Assembly: GCF_022539505.1 (NCBI RefSeq)
Contig: NC_061514.1
Coordinates: 36,051,769-36,115,768, forward strand
Source: Lolium rigidum
Lineage: Eukaryota; Streptophyta; Magnoliopsida; Poales; Poaceae
DNA length: 64,000 nt
Direction: 5' to 3'
This document shows, in pieces, positions 22,925 through 34,600 of this stretch. How positions within the stretch are numbered: the stretch's first letter is position 1; each line of letters opens with the position of its first letter. Under the pieces are notes generated by a model. That model was not told the origin of the DNA, made no database searches, and saw only the letters and a list, made by a program, of their open reading frames with translations. Position numbers and translations under genes: made by a program.

Positions 22925-24135
22925 TTCTTTTAAACCGATTCTCAATGAGCCGATGGCAACGCATCGGTCTCTCATAATCCGCCCTTCATCTCTTCGACCA
23001 CAGGGTGACTGGAATCTTGGTCAAAACTCAATAAGCCGATGTCAACGCATCAAGTCTTCATGAACTATCCTTCATCCTTTCGAACAATGAATTTGAGTTC
23101 CGCCGGATCACCACCCTCGACAAAATATGCGGTGCAGGACTAGCCGATGGCCACCCAATCGGTTTTCAAAAACAGAGCATCCACCAGGCCAGCTGCCCCC
23201 CGAGTCTCAGTCAAGGCGAAACAGAGACGAAGGCATGCCATTCAGACAAATGGACCTGGGCTAGATCATGTCTGAGAGAGCTATCATGCATAGCCAGCCG
23301 ATTCCCAACAAAATCGGCTCTCCAGAACAGAGAACCTTCAGGGTGAGCTGCCCCCCGAGCTTCTTCGGTCCACTTCTTTGTCTTTCTGGTCAGATCGGCT
23401 CTTTTCCTTTGGTGGATCTGATGCAACCCACCTTTAACCTGATCTGCACATCCATGCTGCTTTTGGCATTGTTCTTGAAGAGAGGATCGGAGCCATTAAA
23501 CCACTCCATTGAGGAGTTCCTCCATTAGAGTCTCTCTTCGTGGCCCACTTCCCTCGAGTCGATGGCCATGTATCGGCTTCCTATCCTTAAGTCGATGTCT
23601 GCGCATCGGCTGTGCTTAAAAAATTTCGAATTTTTACGGCCGATTTATGTATCGGCCCCCATACTTCAATACCCATCATCAAAGGATAATCTTAGGCTGC
23701 TGGGCATTTGCAGGACGCTTCTACTGAATATCCTCGTGTTTTATCCACTGGTGTCCCCCGAGCCGATTCTTTCAAGGGACTTGATGGTATCGGCTCTGTT
23801 GGATTAAATGTTGAACCCAGGCAGAATGGATGGTGAGGATAATTTTGGCCGATTGCTGGAATCGGCCTCCACGTTGCTTGCTCGATGAAGGTTTTGTAAT
23901 GTTCCTCCATAAACTTTTGGGGACGATCACAAGGATCAACCTCGCCATACTTGCTCATTGGTTTGTTCTTGCTACTCGGTCAGGCCGGTGGATAAAACCA
24001 GCCCAATCTCTGACTTTATCATGTTGGTGCGCTTGCTGTCGTCCACCTCGAGTGCATCGTGTAATCCTGGAGCACTAAGCTTCGTCGGAAGGACGAGCAC
24101 CATGTTTGTGCCAGCCGATGTTTCATCATCGGCTT
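22925..24135. repeat. Array of short CCGAT..ATCGG hairpins
   Basis: At least eight short inverted pairs of the form GCCGAT-N(4-13)-ATCGG(C) occur: near 22950, 23134, 23558, 23594, 23640, 23845 and 24113, with weaker ones at 23034 and 23760. The same hairpin recurs in the second copy at about 42040. They lie in the non-coding 3' part of the element and are far denser than in neighbouring DNA. Confidence 0.6.
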
Positions 24136-26794
24136 TCCCTTGCTTGGGGCGCCACTCCATTTTCCGTGGACGACCCTCTTCATCCAGGGTTCGCTGAACT
24201 TTCGCAGCCAGATCAGGTCGTGCCTTCCTCAACGTGTGCAGGTATAATCTTTCAGCTTCCTCCAACCCACGCAGACGCTGAACCCTTCGCTTCTGGGAAC
24301 GGCTGAGCCCATCAGGGCACCACCTTGGCCGATGATACTTATCTTCTTCATCATCGTCCTCCAGTTCCTCGAGATCTTCCACCCGAGCGGACTCAACATG
24401 CTTGGTCCGAGGCGGGAGAGGCCCTAGACGCTTGAACACGGACACGTTAGCTGTCTCCTTCTTCTTCTGGTTGCATTCTGGGCAATTGCCGATTGTGGGC
24501 AATCGGCTCATTCCTGAATCCCAGCAGTGTCTGAAGAAGGGACAGGTCCCGTGCCTCGTCCTCGTCGTCTCGCTCCCCGACTTTTCCTTGGCACGGCGCT
24601 CGTGCTCCTCCTCATCGCGATCGTGCCGACGATGTCTTCTCGGCTTCTCTAGCCGACGATCTCTTTCATCCTCATCGCCGGATCATCGGCGTTGGTCATA
24701 CCGACTCACATACTTGTTGAGGAGGTGATCGGAGAGAGGTCGCCGATATCTTATGTTCTTCACTTCTCCCTCCGTGACGTAGCGCTTGCCATCATGATGG
24801 AGCCGATCGCGTGGAGCGGCCTCCTCTCGTGTCCTTGCTACGAGAGCAGCTGCCCTCGTCTCCATCTTTGCCGCAGTGGTGCCCGGGTCCTACCATGTTG
24901 ATGCTCGAACGAGGATCCTGGCTGGCAACCTTCGGGGTAAGTGCATTCCACCATGTTCACGGCGGGGAAGGGGTGTGTGTCGACCTTCATGGCGTACTGG
25001 TTGAAAATTAACCGTCCATTTTCTATCGCCATTTGGATCTGCTGCCGCCACACCCTGCAGTCGTTAGTGGTGTGGGTGAACGTGTTATGCCACTTGCGGC
25101 ATGGCTTTCCGTTCAGCTCTTGCACCGTGGGGATCTTGTGGCCTTCGGGTACCTTTATATGCTTCTCCGTGAGTAAGAGATCGAAGATCTCGCTCGGCTT
25201 TGGTCACGTCGAAGTCGAACCCTTTTGGAGGGCCTTGTGGCTTAACCCATTTGCAGGACACGGGGCCCGGCGCTCGAGTCCATTCATCCATCGCTACCTC
25301 TTGATCTCCCGCAGCACCTTCATCCTCGTCCGCCTCAACCAGGGCCACCGCACGCTTGAATTTGTCCCGGTAAACATCCGGGTGGCGCTGTTCATATGCC
25401 GACGGCTTCTGCACCATGTGCGCCAATGAAGGGTAGTCTCGCTTGGGAGGCCACGTCCTTGATCGATGATGAGAGACCCACCACCGCCAACTCGATCGCT
25501 TCTTTCTCACTTACGTGAACCGAATAGCATCGGTTCCTAATGGTCCCGAAGCGCTGGATGTACTCGACACCTGTCTCCCCGTGCTTCGTCGTACTTGTGC
25601 TAGATCGGCAATGCCAGCCTCGGAAGCCTCCGAGTGATACCGCTCATGGAACTGCTCTTCCAACCGCTTCCAAGTCCGGATGGAGTTCGGTGGCAGCGAT
25701 GTGTACCACCCGAAAGCCGATCCCGTGAGGGACCGTGCGAAGAACCTCACACGCAACTCGTCCGATGCCGAGATCGTGCCCAGCTGTGCCAAATATCGGC
25801 TCACATGCTCGATGGAGCTGGAACCATCTGATCCACTAAACTTTGTGAAGTCCGGGAGCCGATATTTGAGTGGTAGCGGGATCAATTCGTAATCGTTGGG
25901 GTACGGCTTGGTGTAGCCGAACGTCTTCCTTTTCGGCATCATGCCGAACCGATCTTTCGAATTGTACAAATCTGATCCGCGGTGATGGCTGAAGGTGTCG
26001 AACCCCGAAGATTCGCCGGGGTGGCATACTTAGCCAGCCATGCTTGGTTTTCCTGGTTCCGAGCCAACCGCAGGAGCTGGGCTCGGAGGTTTGTCGGAGT
26101 GGCGTACTTAGCTAACCACGTTTGCTTCTCAAGATCGGCTCCCGACGTTCCTCCCGCTGTTCCGGAGGCCCCTCGCCGTTGCAACCCGGTTCGAGAGTGC
26201 CCAGTGTATTGCGATCCGGTACGTATGCGCACGCGTATCCGTGCGGGATCTCCTTGGGTGCCTCGTGTAGGAATTGGTAGTCACTAGGATCACCACCAAT
26301 CTTGTAGACGACGTATGCCGATGAGTTCGGCACTTCGGCGCTGCCCATGCGAACGGCAGCGGAGGATGGGACTGGAGTGGCATCTCTCCTTTGTAAGTCC
26401 CCGGAGCTGGTCCCGACGGAGAATACCGGTGGCTCATGATTTCCTGGGACCACGCGCGAGCGACACGCTCCAAAGTGTTCACCAGTGCTCTCGCAGTGGC
26501 GGTGCAGCGAATGAGCCACCATGTAGTTGATCTCCCGACGCAGCGACCTGGTGCGTTCTTCTGACGGGGCGGACAGGTCCACACCACCGAGTGCGCCTTC
26601 GGTGAGAATCCCTTCCACCTGACGCCATGGGAGCGGGTTCTGTGGAAAGAGCCGATGAGTTCGGCTTCGAGGACCGCCTTGATCTCGTCATGCTTCTTCT
26701 TGAGCTCGTCAGTCAGCTCCTCGTACTTGACCGGAGTGCTTTCCGCCATCTCGGATGTAGATGGCGATGCGGTGGATGTCGAAGATGGTCCCAC
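23972..26794 (-). pseudogene. Gypsy A gag polyprotein, broken
   Basis: Gag forms the virus-like particle shell. The pieces lie in order along the minus strand across several frames. The N-terminal part is 26112-26794 (MAESTPVKYEELTDELKKKH). The retrotransposon gag core is 25511-25969 (PDFTKFSGSDGSSSIEHVSR; FGWYTSLPPNSIRTWKRLEE). Next comes 25085-25510 (DYPSLAHMVQKPSAYEQRH), then 24838-25125 with a C-x-x-W-H-x(5)-H-T-T-N-D-C zinc-knuckle-like motif. The C-terminal basic region 23972-24511 has RPRWCPDGLSRSQKRRVQRL. At least three frame changes separate them. No protease, reverse transcriptase or integrase follows, so the copy depends on other elements. Confidence 0.75.
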
Positions 26795-26806
26795 CGGGCG
26801 TGCCAG
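26788..26806 (-). other. Gypsy A primer-binding site
   Basis: On the minus strand TGGCACGCCCGGTGGGACC begins 5 nt after the LTR end. A site of this sequence fits the 3' end of a plant tRNA, probably tRNA-Arg as used by Tat/Ogre-type elements; the tRNA identity is from general knowledge, not checked. Confidence 0.6.
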
Positions 26807-26810
26807 AATG

Positions 26811-27973
26811 TGTTGGCGTCAGAAACCCACCGGCGGGCAGCGACTGGCAACACAAGAGAGCCGGGAACAACTAGGGCTGCGGCCGGCCCCAGCCCCTCGC
26901 AGCGACGGCCCGCAAAGCCTCCCGGTCACACGTCCGATGCTATCGCAAGGGCGTGCCACCTGACCTATACCTGGTCGGAAGGTGTTGGATGATGCCTCGC
27001 TTAGTTTCCTCGCATGGCATACACGTAAACATTAAATACGAGCCTCGATCGGCTCTCGAGTTATCCCGTGAATCGGCTCAGAGAGCCGATCCACCCATGA
27101 TTCGTACAGGGTGTCCGAATATATGGTGGTCCTGCTTGATCAAGATAAAGCTAATGAGATCTACGACGATTTAGGGTTTTCACCGCATAATCGGATCATC
27201 CTACTCACGATTGGGCCTCGCGCTCGCGTACGGTGACCGTAAGCCGATCCTAGACAAGGCCTAAAAACCAACACAAGGTTGATCCCCGGAACATCCTGTC
27301 TAGGGCTAGCAAACTCCACCCTACACGCCGCTGGATCCTCCAACCCTTTGTAGGGCCTAACTATTGCGGATGTTAAACTAATCCTTGATGAACAAGGAGC
27401 AACCGTAACGGATCGGATCTACTAAACTATGATCAAGCGGGTGCCGCCCCTACACCTAAGACAGGTGTAAGGGCGGCTAGATGTATAAGGGTTGCACTAC
27501 GACAGCATATGATACGAAGAACAATGCTAACCCTAACACATCTAAGATAACTACGTTGCTCGCCATCAAAAAGGCTTCAACACGAGCAACACATGAACAA
27601 GGTGGGTAGGCTTGTGCTGCCTAGATCGCAAGATGCGATCTAGGCAGCATGGTGCTTACCGGAGAAACCCTCGAGACGAAGGAGTTGGCGATGCGCCGAG
27701 ATTTGTTTGTGTTGAACGTTGGTTGTTGTTTATTCCATAAACCCTAGATACATATTTATAGTCCAGGGGACTTTCTAACTCAAGCGTGCACTTAACCGTG
27801 CACGGGTAAAACTCTAGCTCCTAATCGACACGTAACCTAATATGTTACAGATACAAGGGCAAACTAGCCCAAACTTTGCATGTAAGGCCGATTCACGTAT
27901 TTCTTCTATATATATCTTCAAGTCCATCTTGATCGCGGCCCACCTCTGACTCGGTCAAATTCTGGTGATAACA
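26811..27973 (-). repeat. Gypsy A 5' LTR
   Basis: Intact 1163-bp LTR. In minus-strand orientation it starts TGTTATCACC and ends GACGCCAACA and would carry the promoter. Two strong hairpins inside it are listed separately. Confidence 0.88.
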
Positions 27974-28142
27974 GACGCCCATAAGTGGACCCAGAAAAAT
28001 TTTAAATCCTGGAAAAAATAGGCTTAGTGTGTTAATTTTGTATCCAATACATATAAAATAGGGGCGGAAATAAGCCTGCCGGTCGGCCGGAAGCCCGGGC
28101 GGCTGCCATGGCAAGAGTGATGCTAGGTCCAGCCCTGATGAC

Positions 28143-28173
28143 GCCCTCGCATTTGTGAGGGCCATTGTCCTAG
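28143..28173 (+). mobile_element. Helitron 3' terminus
   Basis: GCCCTC-GCATTTGT-GAGGGC is a 6-bp GC-rich stem, followed by 7 nt, CTAG (28170-28173) and host T. The layout matches Helitron 3' ends. The element body would lie to the left, split by Gypsy A. The 5' end was not found. Confidence 0.6.
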
Positions 28174-29290
28174 TTATATATAAAAACGACATGGTATTTC
28201 CATTGAGAAACTAATGGAAAAGGGATAGCCCGTTTGGAAAAAAAATATAATAATAATAAAGCCTTTGCTAATTCTCAGTGAGTCAAAAATAACTTAGTTT
28301 AGTCCTAAACCATAGGATTTGCATAGTTATTCATCCTAGCCATGAGTTGCAGCTAAGATTTTTCAGTTACAACTAAAATTTCACTACTTACACATGAATG
28401 GCATCACTTAACTGAGAAATTGACTAAGAATTAGTCACACTTTAATAATAAATAAATGGTTGTTTGCAACATCGGTGCCGATGCGACGAATTTCCTCTAA
28501 TTTCAAATGATTTAGGCGAAATTTTGTCTATATTTTGCTCTTCTTCCAATTGTTGGCCCTGGGGAATGTGAGGGTTTCACTTTTAGGGTGCCAAAAGTAG
28601 CACTACCGATATGAAGTCTCAAATTTGAACTTTTTCAAGCTACGAAACTATGAAACGTGTGGAAATTTATGACTATATAACAATATTTATATATGCCATC
28701 TTCTTAGGAAACAAGCAATCACAACGCAACACCGCACTTGGAATCATATACGTATACCACACGTGTATGCACATGACTAGTGGTGGCGGACGCAGGATAA
28801 AATTTGTGTGTGTGTGGGAGGGGGAGGGGGCACGTCCAATTTTTTTTGCGCCGCCTTAATTGCGGAAAAAGATTGTCAAGTGAATAATATAGAAGACTAT
28901 CGGTTGTCAATATTTAAGTTCAATAGATATATCAAATGCGCATGATTACAATACAAATAGTTGAAAACGAGTTTACATAATAAAATATAGCATAAATAGA
29001 AAATTACATAATGTTTGAGAAGAATGTAAACCAAATAATAAACCATTAGTATCAAGATACCATCCGAGAATATATCTCAACTATATAGGGAAATAAACAT
29101 AGTGTGCGAGAAACATATCCCAAATATACAGGGAATACCGCACTCAAAGAGCCAATTTTTTTAAAATGAAACAAAAAATCGAATCGTAAATAATTTAAAC
29201 ATAGTTTTGAAAAGGTAACAAAATAAAGAAAAGCAAAATAAAATATAAAGCTGTGAGAAACATACCAAAAAAGTACAGCAACCTATTATA
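28174..29290. other. AT-rich DNA, a hAT-like end, no gene
   Basis: AGTGGTGGCGGACGCAGGAT at about 28779 resembles a diverged CAGTGGCGGAGCCAGGAT hAT/MITE left end and is followed by a GT/G-rich tract. Nothing else could be named; the remainder is AT-rich with no credible ORF. Confidence 0.35.
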
Positions 29291-29390
29291 AGTACTCCCT
29301 CGGTTATGCTTAAGAAAAAGTACTCCCTCGGTCTAGAAAAAGATGTCAGCGATTTGTCTAAATTTAAATATATATATAAGTGTAATATAT
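29291..29390. mobile_element. Stowaway MITE remnants (two left ends)
   Basis: AGTACTCCCTCGGTTATGCT and TACTCCCTCGGTCTAGAAAA follow one another within 30 bp. Both resemble the Stowaway/Tc1-Mariner left terminus (TACTCCCTCCGT). The right ends are missing; the DNA runs into a TA microsatellite. Confidence 0.5.

Positions 29391-29449
<59 letters not shown>
29391..29449. repeat. (AT)n microsatellite, left
   Basis: A nearly pure AT dinucleotide run of about 59 bp directly abuts the left end of the element at 29451. Confidence 0.95.
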
Positions 29450-29451
<2 letters not shown>

Positions 29452-29739
29452 TCTGCTATTCTCGAACCGGTTCGAGAATAACTATTCTCGAACCCTTTCT
29501 GAACTTCCCGGTACATGGATCTGAACTTCTTCTTCCCTGAATCTGAACTTCCCGACGGACTTCAATATTGTAAGGGCGAACTTCCGAAACTTCAGTCTAG
29601 TTTGAAGTGAACTTCAAAAAATATAGTGAACTTTCGTCGCATCTGAACTTCTCTGGAACCACTTTGTGAACTTCCGGGTTTTTTCTAGTGAACTTCTTGA
29701 CGGAATACCAGAATTGCATGTTCGTGCGGACAGTATTTT

Positions 29740-30235
29740 CATGTTAATTTTCAAACTGCTTATCGGATTGATGCGTATAATATACCGTTGGATTCGTACG
29801 GAAATTTAGAAACTTTTCCGTGTTCAGTGTTTTCCCAAATTCTGTATTGTTTAAAACTAATTTGAAATATACAAAACAACGTTTTCACGGATTTCTCTAT
29901 TTTCGTGCAGTTTTGGTGTTCTGATTTTCAAACCGTTTACCGGATTGATGTGTATGATATGCCGTTGGAAAGCTGCTGACTAGGCGCACCTTTTTCATGA
30001 AGAACACTTTTCCAAATTCTGTACAGTTTGAGAGCAGATTTGAGAATACTTGATTTCGCTTTTCAAACTTCTCGGTTTTTTGTACTGTTTTTTGGGGATT
30101 TTTTCCGAACCACTCGTCGGAATGTTCCAAGTGATATTGCGTTGAAAAGATATTGATTAGGCGCAGCTTTTACATATTGACCATTTTTCCAAATTCTAAA
30201 GGGTTAAAGTTTAATTTCAGAGATATGTAAAATCG
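29740..30235. repeat. About 175-bp degenerate tandem repeats, three copies
   Basis: Three successive blocks (from about 29745, 29920 and 30095) share the order TTTTC-AAAC-G-TTA-CGGATTG-TG, a CCGTTGGA-like core in the first two, and TTTTCCAAATTCT in the second half. They are strongly diverged. They lie between the GAACTTC-rich left end and the interior. Confidence 0.55.
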
Positions 30236-30859
30236 GAGATAACGCCGACACGGCAACATTTTTATATTGGCTCATCTAGATTGATTAGGTGAGGCATTGC
30301 GGTGTGTTGGAGTATTAATAGGGTTATATTAGTGCTAATTTTACGTGGCGTCGGACGATTTGCCCAATAAGAGGTTGTATGAACGATTTCTATGTATATG
30401 ATTTCCGTCCAAAAAAATACAGTGCTCGAATATGGAAGTGAACTTCTCGATATATGTTAGTGAACTTCCGATCGCAGTATAAAAGTTTCAAGCATGCTCA
30501 AAATGTACTTCCTACATGTGCAAAGTGAACTTTCGCGCCGATACAAAGTGAAGTTTGACAAAAGAAAATCTCCGGTATGTTCACGGTGAACTACTTGCCA
30601 GAAGTTCAATTTTGTACACCCTGCAAGTTTACGTTGCGGCTTAATGGTGTGTAATTGTTTTCCAACCAGTGCAATTAGTGAACTACTAAGGGCACTCGAA
30701 GTGAACTTTTTTTTTGGTTTCTTTGAATGCAAGATTTTATAGGTCAACTTTGAGGTGTAATGGTTTATGGGCAATTTACTATATAGTAAATTATTTTTAT
30801 AATTTATTTCTGTTTTCATAGTATTTCTCCATCTAGACTTTGAGGTTTTATATGGTCAA

Positions 30860-31450
30860 GTTCTCAAGTTCTAAGTGTCACTTCGATTACTCATTTGCAT
30901 CTGCTTGGAGCCCTGGTGGCTGGACATTTTGCCACCGGGAATCAAGACATGCCGGGTGTGGAACGAAATTAGTCTCTCTGTCCCTCTGGGATAGGACCTA
31001 CGGCAGCCTACTTCAGTATGACCGCCACTAGGCTTGATGAACTGAACTTGCCAATAAATTAAAATTGAACTGCATTTTGTCAGGGTATTATCACCACTAC
31101 AATTTTTACACATAGCAATTGTGAACTTTCAAGTGCATATGAATTGAACTCCACTATAGAAGAAAAAAAACTTCCCGAATGGAATAAGCTTTCTAAGATT
31201 TGTAGACAAAGAGGTTCACCTGTCCTCTCTCAAAAAAGTTGAAATGTCAATATACACACAAGCTGAACCGTCGAGATACACACAAGTGGATTACTCAGAT
31301 GCAGAGCTGAGCTCGTCCGTTGCTGATGGCCTGGACAAGCACGTCTACAACCAGCCAAATCCAAGAACATCTTAATAAGATACCAGCAGGAAAGGGGATA
31401 TGGGGCAGCAGCAGGACTGGAGGTCGCCAACTCCTATGGATGCTGACCTA
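30860..31450. other. Higher-GC islands inside the element
   Basis: Two GC-richer islands (30880-31030, 31290-31440) stand out of the AT-rich interior. The open frames in them are short (63-98 aa) on both strands and match no family I know. They may be captured exon fragments. Confidence 0.25.
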
Positions 31451-31619
31451 CGGCATCACAACTCCAACTCAATCGCAAAGTTCAAGAAAGTTATCCAGAA
31501 TCTTCTATCATGCTCATAAGTTCAAACACCAATGCGAATTCAAAATAATCTTCAATATGAGAGCATGTCCTTTTGAAGATCCACATCTGCACAATTATAT
31601 AATCCAATATGAATAGCTG

Positions 31620-34600
31620 ATTTTGAAATTTTAATCATAATAGTTCAACTTCTTTTAAATGGGTGATTTGGATTGTATGTAAGCATGTAAACGTTAAAAT
31701 CAAATCACAGGGACTTTACATGCTTCATAAACTATGCAGATTCGTAGACATAAGAAGAGAGAGCTATTTCATTGGTGATGGTTGGATCATAAAATATGCA
31801 CACTAGAGAGTTCACATGGAAATGAAATGCAGTACTAAAATTAGCATGCAACATAAACTCACGTAGACCAGAGTGAACTTGAAATATAACCAAAGTGAAC
31901 TTCAGAAAGATTTTTTGTTTTTATAAATTGAAGAGTTAGTTTCTGTTTTTTATCTGACTATTTAGTATGAACAAATGAACTTTTTGACGTGGACGAATTA
32001 AAATTCCTAGTAAAATGTACTGAAATTCTCACATGGACAAAGTGAACTTCATATAACATTATATACTTTTCTGAGAAAAAATGTGATTCTGTGTGTAGGA
32101 CAAAGTGTACCTCTAATTTTGTCTACCAAACTTCTGTGATTTTACATAGCAAACTGATGTAACCTGAATAGTGAACTCATATTTTCTTTTTCTCTAGAAG
32201 AACTGTTGCATTTTTATCACACTGGACTTCTCAAAACAATAATAGTAAACTTCATAGCTGCAGACACACTTTTGTATTTTTTGTTTGAATTTAATTTTTG
32301 TGGTGTGCTTTTAGACCGAAATAGTGGGAAAGATAAAGAAACTCCCGGAAGATATAAAAGGAACTCCCAACTTTGAATATTCATGTTCATGAACTCGTAA
32401 CTGAATTTCACAATAAACACTAAACTAAACTCCCATCACTAACGAAGTGGTTGTACCAGGAAGTAGAAAGTCGATTCCCTACACTGACAAAGTGGATTCC
32501 CCGGTAAAAATAAGTTAACTTCCAGTAAATAAAAATTCCATGTAGACAAATTAAACTTTATGAACATAATAACGTAAACATCTCACACGAGTAGCTAATG
32601 GATTTCTATATTTTATACGGTGAAAAAACATGATAATAGCAACAAATACGAAGTCAATCGGACTAAGCTTCTCGAAGTGTACTGCGGTAAACGTAAATTA
32701 ACTACGACAATATATGAAGTGTACTTCACGATAATTGAAAAAATTATATGCAAAACGAACTTTACGGGACATCGAGGAGGGGAGATGAACTTCCAGGATA
32801 AATTAAGTGAACTTTTTTGTGCTAGGTAAATGTGAACCATTTTCTGAGCTGTTGAAATGGACTTTTTTGTTGACAAAGTGAAGCCCGTGTTGAACTAGTT
32901 GAACTTCACAAATATATAGAAGTGGACTGCCTATTTGGTGTGTTAGTCATCCGCGAGAAACATCATGTGCTTATATATAGAGAAAGGAAATCATTACCTA
33001 GACAGGGGGCAAGTGTAGCACATTGGTATGCGATAGTCCTGCAATGTTCATCTCATGGTCCTGATCCTGAACTTAGCTGGGCAGCGATAGTCCTAGCTTG
33101 AACCATACGCCAAATAGTTTGTGATGAACCATTGTTTCCAGCTATTATTTGTGACATGCAGCGAGAAATGTATATGTCTTGGGTCTATAAAGATCCAAGG
33201 CCGGGCTTCCTCATGTATATGCGTACCGGTTTACAAACTTGGTAAATCAATTGTTTCGACCTTTTCCCCTATGTTACAAACATGGCATCAGATTAACCAA
33301 CTAGTATATACTTATATTTTATACACCATGCATTCCTAATAAATTTTCAGAATACATCTATCGGCAATGGTAAGATCAAAGAGTTTGCATACATCAATAG
33401 TCTAATTAATTAACTACCAGGGTCCTAATTAAGCTACCAACCACGAGTATACTCGAGGCAAGAGAATGGAGAGCAGTGGCTAAATTAAGTGCACTAACCT
33501 GGAGAGAATACTTTCTCCGAGAAATATATGGAGCTTCTTGCCAGAGATTTGTAATGAACTTTCTTCTCTGACATAGTAAACTTATGCACATTTTAACATC
33601 AGAAGTCTCAAAAATATACACAATCTGTACAAAGTGTTTTCCAGATGACCATATAGCAGGAATATTCTATCTAGCAGGAATATATAAAATAAATAAATAA
33701 CAGTAGATGTGAACTTCGCGAATTAAAAGAAGTGAACTTTGCGAATTAAACGAAGTGAGATTCACAAACTTCACAAATAACAAACCGCTGTAGCTTAACT
33801 AGTGAACTTCCATGAACTTCTACTACCGCATGTTTCTTCATGTAGCTTAACTAGTGAACTTCCTATTTTCCACTTTTTTTTGCAGTAAATAGAACTTCTA
33901 TTGCAGGTCAAATCAAAGTGGGTGTACACTGCACTTTTTTCTTTCTACATCATAAATCATAGTACTTTTTACGAATTCACAAGCATGTGAACAATATGTG
34001 CTTGGGAATAAGAAGTGAGGGAACTGAGTTACCTAGCTCCAATTAGCAGGAGATGTGAACTTCAAAATTTAGGAGAAATGAACTCCATGGATTAGAAAAA
34101 ATGAGTTCTTCATCTCCACATCTTTATTTCCGGTTGTGCACTTGTGTTCGGTTGCTTCATCCAAATGAAATGAAGAGCCTGAATTGCACTTGTAATAACA
34201 ACAGCGGGAGGCAGCCGCAAGAACACCCAGAAAGACTAATTCACCTAGAAAGAATATCTAAACTGAAGTAGAAGTAGAAGTGAACTTCACCAATTAGTAA
34301 GCGGGGCCGTATTTAAAGGCGCGAGGGGGGCCAAGCCACCAGAGCAGCGATGAGGAACATCACTGGGGCGAGGAGTCCCGGCGCGCAGCTCGGTGGACTC
34401 CCGTGATGGCCATGGCGTCCTGCATCAACAACATACATACATTTCAACATACATACATGTATTACCTCTACTCTAAGCAATCAAAGGCTTACTGAGGGTA
34501 GAGCAGCATCAGCACCATCTGCTCGTGCACGTACTTCACAAGTCTGAGCCGAAGCACTAGGGAGGAGTGAACTTCACAGGATTAGCTGAACTGAAATTTC

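Larger units (their letters stand above)
18679..27973 (-). mobile_element. Ty3/Gypsy element A, full length, Tat-like, no pol
   Basis: Two direct long terminal repeats start TGTTGGCGTCAGAAACC and end CTGGTGATAACA (plus strand): 18679-19812, plus its last base beyond the nested Copia insertion, and 26811-27973 (1163 bp). The 5-bp GACGC flanks both ends (18674-18678, 27974-27978). The primer site next to the right LTR and the gag reading direction show minus-strand transcription. The interior holds a broken gag and a plus-strand acidic ORF near the 3' LTR, but no reverse transcriptase or integrase, so the copy is non-autonomous. The LTRs are very similar apart from one 28-bp deletion in the left copy, which points to recent insertion. 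Confidence 0.88.
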
